This document shows, piece by piece, positions 57,601-64,000 of a stretch of 64,000 nucleotides of DNA. A model generated the notes under the pieces. The model was given only the letters and a program-made list of their open reading frames with translations, did not search any database and was not told the origin of the DNA. The DNA lies in NCBI RefSeq assembly GCF_010365865.1, contig NZ_CP048020.1:1674001-1738000 (forward strand), given 5' to 3'. The position numbers were made by a program, and so were the translations under genes. The stretch is from Treponema vincentii. Its GTDB lineage: Bacteria > Spirochaetota > Spirochaetia > Treponematales > Treponemataceae. Positions within the stretch are counted from its first letter, which is position 1, and every line of letters starts with the position of its first letter.

Positions 57601-60600
57601 GATAAATCGATGTGTCCTTCCCATCTGCATAAACCGTCGAGCAGACGGTATATTTTATTTGAAGCATCAAGTTCGGTCATCGTTACGCTTTGCGAATTGC
57701 TTCCTACTTCAAGCTTAGCGGTCACCGTTTGAACGCCCGAGCCGTCATCGTTCGCAACGCCGGGAACGATCCAATCATTTCCGCTGACGGCTTTTACCAA
57801 TGTATCCGGTTTGTAAAGGACATAACTGTATTTTCCGCCGGAAGCAAGAGCGGGGGTAAATGTAACCTTATTACCCGAAAAGCCCGCGGAATTCGTTATA
57901 CTTACAATTGTATTTCCGACAAGCATTTTCAAACCTGTAGGATTTGACCGTATAGCGTCTGCAAGAGAGGGACTGGTGATGGAATCTGCAGCTGTAGCAA
58001 AGGTAGCGTTTGCAACATAACCCGTAAATGTCTTGCCGAAATCACCGATGGGGCTATCCTTATCGAAGCGGAACAAAAAGGAACTTTGTGAAGACAAATG
58101 TTGAGCATCTTTTTCCCTGATTACTATTGTAACCGAAAAGCTGTCGCCGGACATACTGCTTATATCGAGCGGGAGATTTAATTCATAGCCCGATTTTCCG
58201 CCCGAATTATGATTCGTAAGCCAGCTGGTCGGAACAGCGGTGTATCCCGAATCGAGAGCACCTGCATCCTTTTTTTGATACTTTTTTTCAACAGTACCGT
58301 TTTTAAAGGTAATCTTTACGTCCTGTATTCCCGACGGATCAACCAACTTTGCCGTAAGTTTTTTACCGTTTTTAATCCACATGTTCATGTTGTAATCTTG
58401 CGGCGATGACGTGCCCGAAACATTATCGATCTTTACATCGGTAATCAGCGGCGCATCTTTGTCGACGATTATTTTTCTTTTTTCCGTCCATTCGCCCCAC
58501 ACATTGCTCGTATTTTTTGCACGAAGCTTAAAATAGACGGTCTGATTTTGATTGGTTGCATGATTAAAAGCGTTATCGGCATTTATGCTGATTCTCCAGT
58601 CAGCTCCGTCTTGACCGGCTCCTGCACCGGTATCAGTCGTAATGGGTAATCCTTGTCCACCGTTACACCAGTCGGTTGAACCGAACTTTCCGTCGGTAGC
58701 ATCATTCGTAAAATTACCGCTGTGCGAAAACCAAATATATACTCCGCCTACAGCTCCCGCTCCACCTTTCGGGACATTTGCGGTTCCGAAAATTTGTATC
58801 GTACCGCCCACAGTTGCACCTTCTTGCGGCGAACTCACTTTTACAACAGGTTTTGTTCCGTCGGGATCAAAGAGAATCGTTTTTTCATGTACGGCTTTAT
58901 TCCCTAGTTCGTCTTCCGTAAAAATGTATAACGGTATTTTTTTGTATGTACCGACAGCCGCACCGTGTTCCGATGAGGGGACGTTATCCAAATTTATGTG
59001 AATACTCCACGAACCTTTTGTAGAAGTATCAGGAGCATCTTTCATTATTTTCCAGCCGGCAGCAGTATTTACCGTCGGTGCAGGAGTCTTTTTACCCAAT
59101 ATGTATTTGGTTTTTTCGGGATTTACTCCGGCCCATTCATCGCTGATGCGACCCGAAACGACAATGTCTCCCGCTTGCGGATCGGTTTCTTCAGGATATA
59201 CTATTTCAATCGTTAGCCCCGTTTTATCGACGGTAAATTCGGTAGTGTCCGTATCGGTTGAACCCGAACTTGTTTTAGCTAAAAAGTGAATTTTATGGAT
59301 TCCGTCCGAAAGACCGCTTATAGTAACGCCCGCTGCTTTGTATCGCGGATCGGTCGGGTCGGAATTGACCTTTATCAGCTTCTTTGCCGGATCTGGGCTC
59401 GCGGTATTCACCGGTGCATCTATATTGTAGTACACCTCGCCTGTCGCATCGATACCGGTAACATCCGCTTCTATATCCACAGTTGTATTTTTAAAGCCTT
59501 GCGGACGGATCGGCCGTATTCTCGGACCTGTCCCAACGGCAAGGAAATTTATGATATACATCCCATCGTTTACCGAATTGGAATCATCATATTCTTGAAA
59601 TTTATGCGATTCTTCATCGATAGTATCCGTTCCTTTAACCTTTACGATATAGTACCCCTCACCCCAAGAAGGATCGAATGTACATTTTACACGTAAGTTT
59701 CCGTCAGCTACCGTAATCTTTCTTGCAATCTTATTCGTATCCGTTAATTCGGAAAATTTTACCAGCGTTTTTTCTTCAAGATTTGTGTTGTTTTTAAAGC
59801 TATCTTCTCCAGAACCCGTTCCATTCCATTTGAACAAGACGATTTCAATATTACTGCCTGTATATGCGGTAGGATTGGAAGCAATACCATTTATCAGTGA
59901 ATCCTTATTCTTATTACGAATAAGCTCTACCGGAAAAGCTGTTTCCGTTCCGGTTTTAAATAACATGGAAGTAGCCTGCGCCAAATTTAATGTATTTTTA
60001 GGCAAATTTTTTATGCCGATAACCTTAAATCCCGGTGATGTACTGGGATCCAGTTTAAAGGTGCTCCGCTTTTCTTCCATTTTTATCATTGCCGATTTAA
60101 GCGTGTTTAAGGCGTCCGTATCGCCGCGCAAGGCCAGTATCTTTTGGTCGTGTTCGTTTTTATTTGAACCTTTTTTACCGGCAAAATAGTCGCTGATTAC
60201 CTCCGGGGTGTACCCCTTTGCTATAACATCGGTATAAACATCCTCCCATTGATAATACCAATCGGCTTTATTACCTTCAGTTGATGCCCCCCCCCCAGTA
60301 CGTTCGCGGGCGTTATCATATAAATAAAATTCGCCTTTGAGCGGCTTTGTTTTATCCTTATCCTGTAGCTCATATAAAGGATCTTTAGGATCTGTTTTGC
60401 GGAATACTGCAATTTGAGCGTTTATGTTGTTGCCTACAAACATTGTTTGTATCGGTTCTGCTCCGGTAACACGTACATCAAGCTTTTCTACCGTATTTCT
60501 TTCGCCAGCTTGCCCTACAACGGAAAATATGGCTCCATATCCGTCCCATGTCACCGGTATTTCGTCTTTACCTGCAACCGTTGACGGCCGCTGCACGATA

Positions 60601-61070
60601 AACACCGGCGGGGTGTTGTCTATTTTGTAGTTCTTAGTAAATGTAGACGGCTTTCCTCCCTTGTCGGTAACGGTAACGATCGCCGTGTATTCACCGTCGG
60701 GGATGGGATAGATCTTTACGAGTTCGTGAGGCGGCGCTTCCGTCCCCGTAGGTTCGTTATCTATGGATACAGTCCACTCTGTACTGTCGGCGCCCGGCTT
60801 GGAAAGACTTGCCGGAAAAGAACGCGTGCTGTCTTTCGTTTCTATGTTTTCAAAAACGATTGAAACTGCTCGTACGCCTTCGTCGTCCTTTGCCGTTCCT
60901 CTCAAAATAAATGAACCCCGTATCGGCGTCTCACCCGCATCGGGATAGATAATCTCCCCGCTCGGCGGAAGGATGTCGATTTGGCTGCCTAAGCCCGGTT
61001 TACAGGTAAAACCTGCAATAGCAGTTAATATAATCAGTACAACAGATATTGCGCGATTCATCTTTTTCAT
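54630..61070 (-). CDS. Very large Ig-like surface lipoprotein with internal G10 tract
   Basis: About 2146 residues from the ATG at 61070; upstream in-frame ATGs at 61091 and 61136 are possible. The signal peptide ends in a lipobox-like AIAGFTCKPG (Cys near residue 22). The body is a series of bacterial Ig-like/cadherin-like beta-sandwich modules (recurring DGxYTxxVTVTDKGG, VDKTGL and SIHINLDN themes). The last ~400 residues look like a beta-propeller (KRVGTVAVLSNSQFENG, NRPVVIYADVDTGTLRLA). Similar giant proteins are known in oral treponemes. A run of ten G (plus C10, 60287-60296) encodes TGGGA near residue 260. Transcription begins ~410 nt upstream, giving a long structured leader. Confidence 0.88.
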   Translation of the reverse strand: MKKMNRAISVVLIILTAIAGFTCKPGLGSQIDILPPSGEIIYPDAGETPIRGSFILRGTAKDDEGVRAVSIVFENIETKDSTRSFPASLSKPGADSTEWTVSIDNEPTGTEAPPHELVKIYPIPDGEYTAIVTVTDKGGKPSTFTKNYKIDNTPPVFIVQRPSTVAGKDEIPVTWDGYGAIFSVVGQAGERNTVEKLDVRVTGAEPIQTMFVGNNINAQIAVFRKTDPKDPLYELQDKDKTKPLKGEFYLYDNARERTGGGASTEGNKADWYYQWEDVYTDVIAKGYTPEVISDYFAGKKGSNKNEHDQKILALRGDTDALNTLKSAMIKMEEKRSTFKLDPSTSPGFKVIGIKNLPKNTLNLAQATSMLFKTGTETAFPVELIRNKNKDSLINGIASNPTAYTGSNIEIVLFKWNGTGSGEDSFKNNTNLEEKTLVKFSELTDTNKIARKITVADGNLRVKCTFDPSWGEGYYIVKVKGTDTIDEESHKFQEYDDSNSVNDGMYIINFLAVGTGPRIRPIRPQGFKNTTVDIEADVTGIDATGEVYYNIDAPVNTASPDPAKKLIKVNSDPTDPRYKAAGVTISGLSDGIHKIHFLAKTSSGSTDTDTTEFTVDKTGLTIEIVYPEETDPQAGDIVVSGRISDEWAGVNPEKTKYILGKKTPAPTVNTAAGWKIMKDAPDTSTKGSWSIHINLDNVPSSEHGAAVGTYKKIPLYIFTEDELGNKAVHEKTILFDPDGTKPVVKVSSPQEGATVGGTIQIFGTANVPKGGAGAVGGVYIWFSHSGNFTNDATDGKFGSTDWCNGGQGLPITTDTGAGAGQDGADWRISINADNAFNHATNQNQTVYFKLRAKNTSNVWGEWTEKRKIIVDKDAPLITDVKIDNVSGTSSPQDYNMNMWIKNGKKLTAKLVDPSGIQDVKITFKNGTVEKKYQKKDAGALDSGYTAVPTSWLTNHNSGGKSGYELNLPLDISSMSGDSFSVTIVIREKDAQHLSSQSSFLFRFDKDSPIGDFGKTFTGYVANATFATAADSITSPSLADAIRSNPTGLKMLVGNTIVSITNSAGFSGNKVTFTPALASGGKYSYVLYKPDTLVKAVSGNDWIVPGVANDDGSGVQTVTAKLEVGSNSQSVTMTELDASNKIYRLLDGLCRWEGHIDLSTIPDGKGKLTYTVTDHGGNVYSAQKDVRVKNKAFTVSSITLVTKIGGAEKFSDGTLSGSLNSDLDFIGTFTSSKFAFKDKTHSKIKVNFDGGQGQVKYSLKYNNAVLAGHDMKNIGNGDITLSATDLQTIGNTPVGTTTELVLELWDSAQGGCTPTGATPLEKSSFAQIKINTLFDALDNNPPKVVMLPFYWNGEGKDSNNNSLNSLYEGSGENGHVEIAPVTGLTANTSDNNSYSSVSGKVTLRGFAYDNIKIHTVTAVLPGKTLSATLSGTGSQWTAGTMASDGAVLTVEKLGADYLGYYVKWTLDWDTEKTTNVGLAQEIKITVNDGTTVSSDSKANMPNAVTGVNRANENSAQNDVFTDKNPGQFVVFTKGEKQYLTRLASVSGNKVTLENNVPVDVNDVFVYGYNANEAKTNVNVVPFIMSLQRPDTYNTNRSTSGAYNLLHSDTVTVTGFNLGGTGVAVKVKIPNITSEQAVASNKFTLPAAAKSGPIVITVDPDGTGPKPAVEAINNKSNNSKPYNRQDIENRPETRYWTDDLTIDVWKDDEDFAGSNNPKYPSMAMGSNGDLYAAFSNYSESKVYYSKLGGAPQSVYWGYDPPEEAAISVNGANAVNILYSANYHAGAIANWKANIYGAGGLYCYDANAPDLKFFHSNGGKIYRFELFYHQKQLQQFKNFRIARKNNNIHIAYYDTMAASVKYSSVLSGTTDADITSHNGEDEWQEPADNKNNCSEIAWVDLDGSTLPDVLPPDPNLKRVGTVAVLSNSQFENGLQRTGGTAEYCALALDKKNRPVVIYADVDTGTLRLARADAETPTAAANWKVQKVLPAGDVNTGRAEDYFAAQFDSAGYLHIVFRNTKGQICYTKSTNKNTGTTVAAYTFEKSVVVAENGSRVELTMDGTIPYVAYLSKTNAYDGIQIAYYDAGLVKTWKSNGTENEKGAWNIMTAAMKHRAGDARACVAVAPASVTTWKAAVGYTPGSIYRVVKYVK
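60287..60296 (-). repeat. G10 homopolymer inside the surface lipoprotein gene
   Basis: Ten C on the plus strand (ten G in the mRNA), in frame in this copy. Loss or gain of one G would end the protein after about 260 residues. Poly-G tracts are known phase-variation switches in treponemes. Confidence 0.75.
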
Positions 61071-61143
61071 AAGCTTTTTTCTCCGCTCCATTTCGCAAGC
61101 GTTCTTACCACGCATACTCCGGTGATAAAAACGCACTATAATA

Positions 61144-61261
61144 GACCTATTCGATAAATGCGCTTTCGAATAGGTCGACGAGTTCTAAATCGCACAAATA
61201 GCACGATTTAGAACATCGCATTTCAAGGTACCCTGTTCAGAAACGGAAGTTTCCGAACAGG
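61144..61261 (-). promoter_or_regulatory. Three tandem hairpins in the leader of the surface lipoprotein gene
   Basis: GACCTATTCG/CGAATAGGTC (61144-61176), GTTCTAAATCG/CGATTTAGAAC (61182-61214) and CCTGTTC/GAACAGG with inner GAAAC/GTTTC (61232-61261). Each is a perfect or near-perfect stem; the first two are 33 nt long. They lie between the predicted transcript start and the ATG. The rest of the gap 61262-61532 holds the promoter and no gene. Confidence 0.7.
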
Positions 61262-61489
61262 TTTAATTTCTCCTGCGCTTCTCTGCGGCAGAACCTTACC
61301 GTCTTGCTTTCCCGTCTAATCGGTAACGCATAACCGGCACAACTTTCTGCTATCCCGCCTCTCATATAGACAGCAATAGCTCAGAACTTTAATGTTGTTG
61401 TTAATGATAAACTTTTTTGTACGATTATTTTTACAAATAACTTTTAGGGGGGCGGCGGATTACCGCATATATTACTAAATATTGCCTAA

Positions 61490-61518
61490 TATATACTGGT
61501 AATTCTGACCTTTGTCAA
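61490..61518 (-). promoter_or_regulatory. Consensus promoter of the surface lipoprotein gene
   Basis: TTGACA (61513-61518), a 17-nt spacer and TATATA (61490-61495) on the minus strand, just past the recR stop. It predicts a ~410-nt untranslated leader. Confidence 0.7.
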
Positions 61519-61532
61519 GCGAAAACTAAATC

Positions 61533-62124
61533 TTAAATCTTTATCCTGCCTTTAAAGCTGCGCATTAGAGTCAGTTTGTCGGTGTACTCCAAATCGCCGC
61601 CGACCGGCAGACCCGACGCAAGGCGAGTAACCTCGACGGGAAGATCGCGCAGCACCTTTTGGATATAAAGGGCGGTGGTATCCCCTTCGATGGTCGGATT
61701 GGTTGCGAGGATCACCTCTTTTACCGCCGTACCGTTGCCGATTCGTTTAACGAGACTTGCGATGCGGAGTTGCTCCGGTCCGATGCCTTCAAGCGGAGCG
61801 ATAACGCCGCCGAGCACGTGAAAAGGCCCCCTGTACTCGCCTATGCTCATCAAAGTAGAGACATCCTGCGGCTGCTCCACGACACAGATACAGGAGCCGT
61901 CCCGCGTGGGATCGCTGCAAATGTCACATACGTCTTGATCGGTAAAAGCCCCGCACACCGGACAGGGTCTGATGCTGTCGTGAAGCTTGTAGAGGCTATC
62001 CGCCAGCCGGTGGGCATAGGGAGGATCCTGCTTGAGAATATGATATGCGAGCCGGGCGGCGCTCTTTTTTTCCGATACCCGGCAGGCGGCATAAATTGTC
62101 GATAAGGTCTTCAAGCGCGTTCAT
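61533..62124 (-). pseudogene. recR: Recombination protein RecR, one frameshift
   Basis: The true N-terminus is the ATG at 62124 (MNALEDLIDNLCRLPGIG), which overlaps the ybaB stop as TAATG. The frame is broken by an A7 run (plus T7 at 62065-62071); one base less gives GIGKKSAARLAYHILKQ and a full ~196-residue RecR. A zinc finger (CPVCGAFTDQDVCDIC), the Toprim domain (ICVVEQPQDV) and the C-terminal Walker-like region are intact. RecR works with RecO/RecF in loading RecA at gaps. Disruption of such a conserved gene at a homopolymer points to sequence error, or else to real loss. A start inside the downstream frame (62114) would give an altered N-terminus. Confidence 0.9.
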
Positions 62125-62437
62125 TATGACGGCATTCCTCCCGCAAGTGCAGCGAGCGGTCCCATCTTTTCTTTCAGCGTTTCCTTAATTTTCTCTCTAT
62201 TGCATCGGTATGGGCGGAGCGGATCAGATCCTGCAGCATCGGGATATCGCGATTATCGACGGCGATTGGATCCAGTTCAACTTTTACCATATCGAAGGTA
62301 CCGCTCAGGGTTACCTTTACCAAGCCGCCGCCCGAAACACCTTGCACGCGGAGCGATGCCAGTTCTTCTTGCATTTTCCCGAAATGAGTCTGCAAATCTT
62401 TTGCGTTTTTCATCAATTCAAACGGATTTATGTTCAT
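62124..62437 (-). pseudogene. ybaB: YbaB/EbfC nucleoid-associated protein, frame broken near C-terminus
   Basis: The first 82 codons are typical YbaB (begins MNINPFELMKNAKDLQ, with SGGGLVKVTLSG). The frame then changes at GAGAGAAAATTAAG (about 62189-62196). One extra A, or removal of one AG repeat unit, restores the usual tail KIKETLKEKMGPLAALAGGMPS, which ends TAA at 62124-62126. As read, the protein stops at 62174 after 87 residues. It binds DNA and is encoded between dnaX and recR in many bacteria, as here, with a 4-nt overlap with dnaX. Confidence 0.85.
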
Positions 62438-64000
62438 TCTTCTTCCTCCGGTTCTTCTTCAACCGCTTTTTTTTGTATGTCAACGATGCTGCCTTTTATG
62501 TTACGCAGTACCATCTCTACCCGCGCGGGGACGGCTACTTTTTGCGCCGTCTCTGCTTGAGCGAGCGTTATCTGTATTTTCAATTCTTTGCCGTAAAGCT
62601 CGGCTGTTTTTCGGGTTATGATATTCTTTTCTCGCTGCAGCTGCTGCACTTCAAAAGGCGTATGCACGGCCATATACAGCACACCGTCCCGTTCGATCCA
62701 GTTGAGCGTTTTAGCGACTGCCGCCGACAACATCGTATGTTCTATGAGTAGATGCTGAACGAGCGCTTCTTTGAGTTCACCGATATTTTGCACACGGGGC
62801 GGCGACGGGGTTTCCACTAGCGGCTGCCGCACTGCCGAAGGCTGAGGTACCGTTGTCGGATGGCGAATCTGCGGCGTTCCCTGCGGTACCGGAACATCCC
62901 GCTGCAGCGCTGCCGCTCCGGTTGCCGAACGTTGATTATAGCCCGTCGACGCATTGACGGGCATTCCAGTAGGCTGCGTATCGGCTATTCCAGCCGGAGC
63001 ATTCACCGGTATCCCGGCCGATGCGGTGTTTCCGTAAGTACCGGCAGCTTTCAGCGAAGAGAAGCCGCCGGTCTTAAAAAAGGGGAGGCAGCCCCGCCTT
63101 TTTGCGGCGCCCCATTGCCGAGCAGTGCTCTGGTTGCCGATTGAACTGCTGTGGGTACGCCCGCGAGCAGCGCTTGAGCCGCATCAAAGGCAGCTTTCAG
63201 TTCCTTTGGAGAAACATAGTCGGAAAGCCATGCAAGGCGGGAAACCGTTAATTCCAGTTCATAACGCGGATTGAGCGAAAACCGAAGATCTCTGAAAAGC
63301 TGCAAGAACAGATACAGCGCACGCTCAAGCTGCTGTGCATTCCAGCCTGTCAGTATCTCTTGCGGGAACCGATCCGCGCGCTGCCCTATCAAAGCCTCTT
63401 TTGTAATACCTTGTTGTATCAAGAGAAGACTGCGGAGATAGTTGGTGCAGTCTACCGTAAATTGCTCGGTGGAAACACCGTTTTGCAGAATAGTATCAAG
63501 GGTGAGCAGCGCGGCGGCGGCATCTTTTTGAACGCAAGCAGTCAGCAAGGCGCCGATCGAATCGGTACCCGTTAAACCGAGCGTGCTCTGTATTTTTTCA
63601 AAGGTGATATGCCCGTCCGAGAAAGCCGCCACCTGATCGAACAAAGTGTAACAATCGCGCACGCTTCCGGTAGCCTCACGCGCAATCCAGTACAGCGCCT
63701 CGTCGTCAGCTTCAATATGCAGCTCCGCTGCCGCCTCCGCCAATGCCTGTTTAAGCACCTCAACATCGACTAATTTAAAATTGAAGTGTTGACAGCGACT
63801 TTTGATGGTTGCCGGAACCTTGTGCAGTTCGGTTGTTGCAAAAATAAAGATAACATACGGAGGCGGCTCTTCAATCGTTTTCAGCAACGCATTGAAGGCG
63901 CTTGTGGAAAGCATGTGAACTTCGTCGATAATGTAGATTTTATACCGGCTGGTATTGGGCGGAAAGAGAATTTCGTCCTTGATTTGTCGCACATCGTTGA
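62434..64000 (-). CDS. dnaX: DNA polymerase III tau/gamma subunit (partial), with probable -1 frameshift site
   Basis: The gene runs in from the window edge, so the N-terminal P-loop is missing. The visible part begins NDVRQIKDEILFPP and includes the AAA+ Walker B YIIDEVHMLS, LLKTIEEPPPYVIFIFATT and the sensor-2 region TGSVRDCYTLFDQ. The zero frame stops at 63051, eight codons past T TTT TTA (63081-63075). The -1 frame continues for about 210 codons (KTGGFSSLKAAG to the stop at 62434) through a Pro-rich linker into the tau-type C-terminal domain (LIEHTMLSAAVAKTLNWIE). A short gamma and a long tau would result, as in E. coli. It heads the dnaX-ybaB-recR operon. Confidence 0.92.
63040..63081 (-). 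promoter_or_regulatory. dnaX slippery heptamer plus stem-loop
   Basis: T TTT TTA in the zero frame (63081-63075) is followed after 2 nt by an 11-bp stem ACCGGCGGCTT/AAGCTGCCGGT with one G-U pair (63062-63072 with 63040-63050, 11-nt loop). The zero-frame TGA is at 63051-63053. The same heptamer drives -1 frameshifting in HIV-1 gag-pol. Confidence 0.65.

Noticed and set aside
62174-62437. Programmed frameshifting in ybaB
   Set aside because: The sequence at the break (A AAA TTA in zero frame) is not an X XXY YYZ heptamer, and no downstream stem was found. An indel is simpler.
1-64000. CRISPR arrays, rRNA genes, integrase, transposase
   Set aside because: I looked for regularly spaced repeats, rRNA signatures and recombinase motifs and saw none.

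Overview
The window reads as chromosomal DNA of an oral/host-associated Treponema. Supporting this are a class III adenylate cyclase followed by a FecR-type protein, a TPR/NHL/VWA protein next to a TPR protein, a 7TM-DISM chemoreceptor, a very large Ig-like surface lipoprotein and a mid-40s GC look (by eye). I would guess the T. vincentii/T. medium side of the genus rather than T. denticola; this is inference, not a database result. Most genes lie on the minus strand, in short operons with 1-4 nt overlaps.

Layout. 1-3.8 kb: FecR-like protein (partial) and adenylate cyclase. 4-7.3 kb: gatCAB. 7.4-9.9 kb: frameshifted 7TM-DISM chemoreceptor. 10-16.6 kb: GPH-type symporter with RseC-like protein, a TPR protein with a YmdB-like protein, a threonine-synthase-like protein, and a frameshifted dihydropyrimidinase. 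16.7-19.4 kb: cysteine/serine catabolism pair (cyuA-like plus DAACS symporter) with a consensus promoter. 19.5-21.5 kb: AT-rich plus-strand accessory insert ending in an integron-type attC site, followed by a truncated hicA. 21.6-32.8 kb: housekeeping (tsaD, tRNA-Pro, recA, pth, dtd, rsmG, birA, DnaQ-type exonuclease, phosphohexomutase) and a DUF4418/ABC ATPase pair. 33-39 kb: SH3 lipoprotein, PBP1A, dCMP deaminase, broken GNAT, and an ArsM-like methyltransferase with an in-frame UGA. 39-49 kb: SWIM/SNF2 helicase, NHL/VWA protein, galactokinase-like protein, lnt. 49-54.6 kb: DegT aminotransferase, a divergent three-subunit xanthine-dehydrogenase-like set, and a secreted glycosidase-like protein. 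54.6-61.5 kb: giant surface lipoprotein with an internal G10 tract and a long hairpin-rich leader. 61.5-64 kb: recR, ybaB, dnaX.

Three themes stand out. (1) Recoding: a probable selenocysteine UGA with a hairpin just downstream (38.5 kb), and a dnaX gene with a T TTT TTA slippery heptamer plus an 11-bp stem (63.07 kb). (2) Apparent pseudoenzymes: a YmdB-fold protein with every recognised metal ligand replaced, a threonine-synthase-like protein without the PLP lysine, a galactokinase-like protein with altered sugar and phosphate motifs, and a xanthine-dehydrogenase-like iron-sulfur subunit lacking one cluster cysteine. (3) Many one-base frameshifts at homopolymer runs (7TM-DISM receptor, YmdB-like, dihydropyrimidinase, GNAT, recR, possibly ybaB). 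Because even recR is affected, sequence error must be considered alongside true decay.
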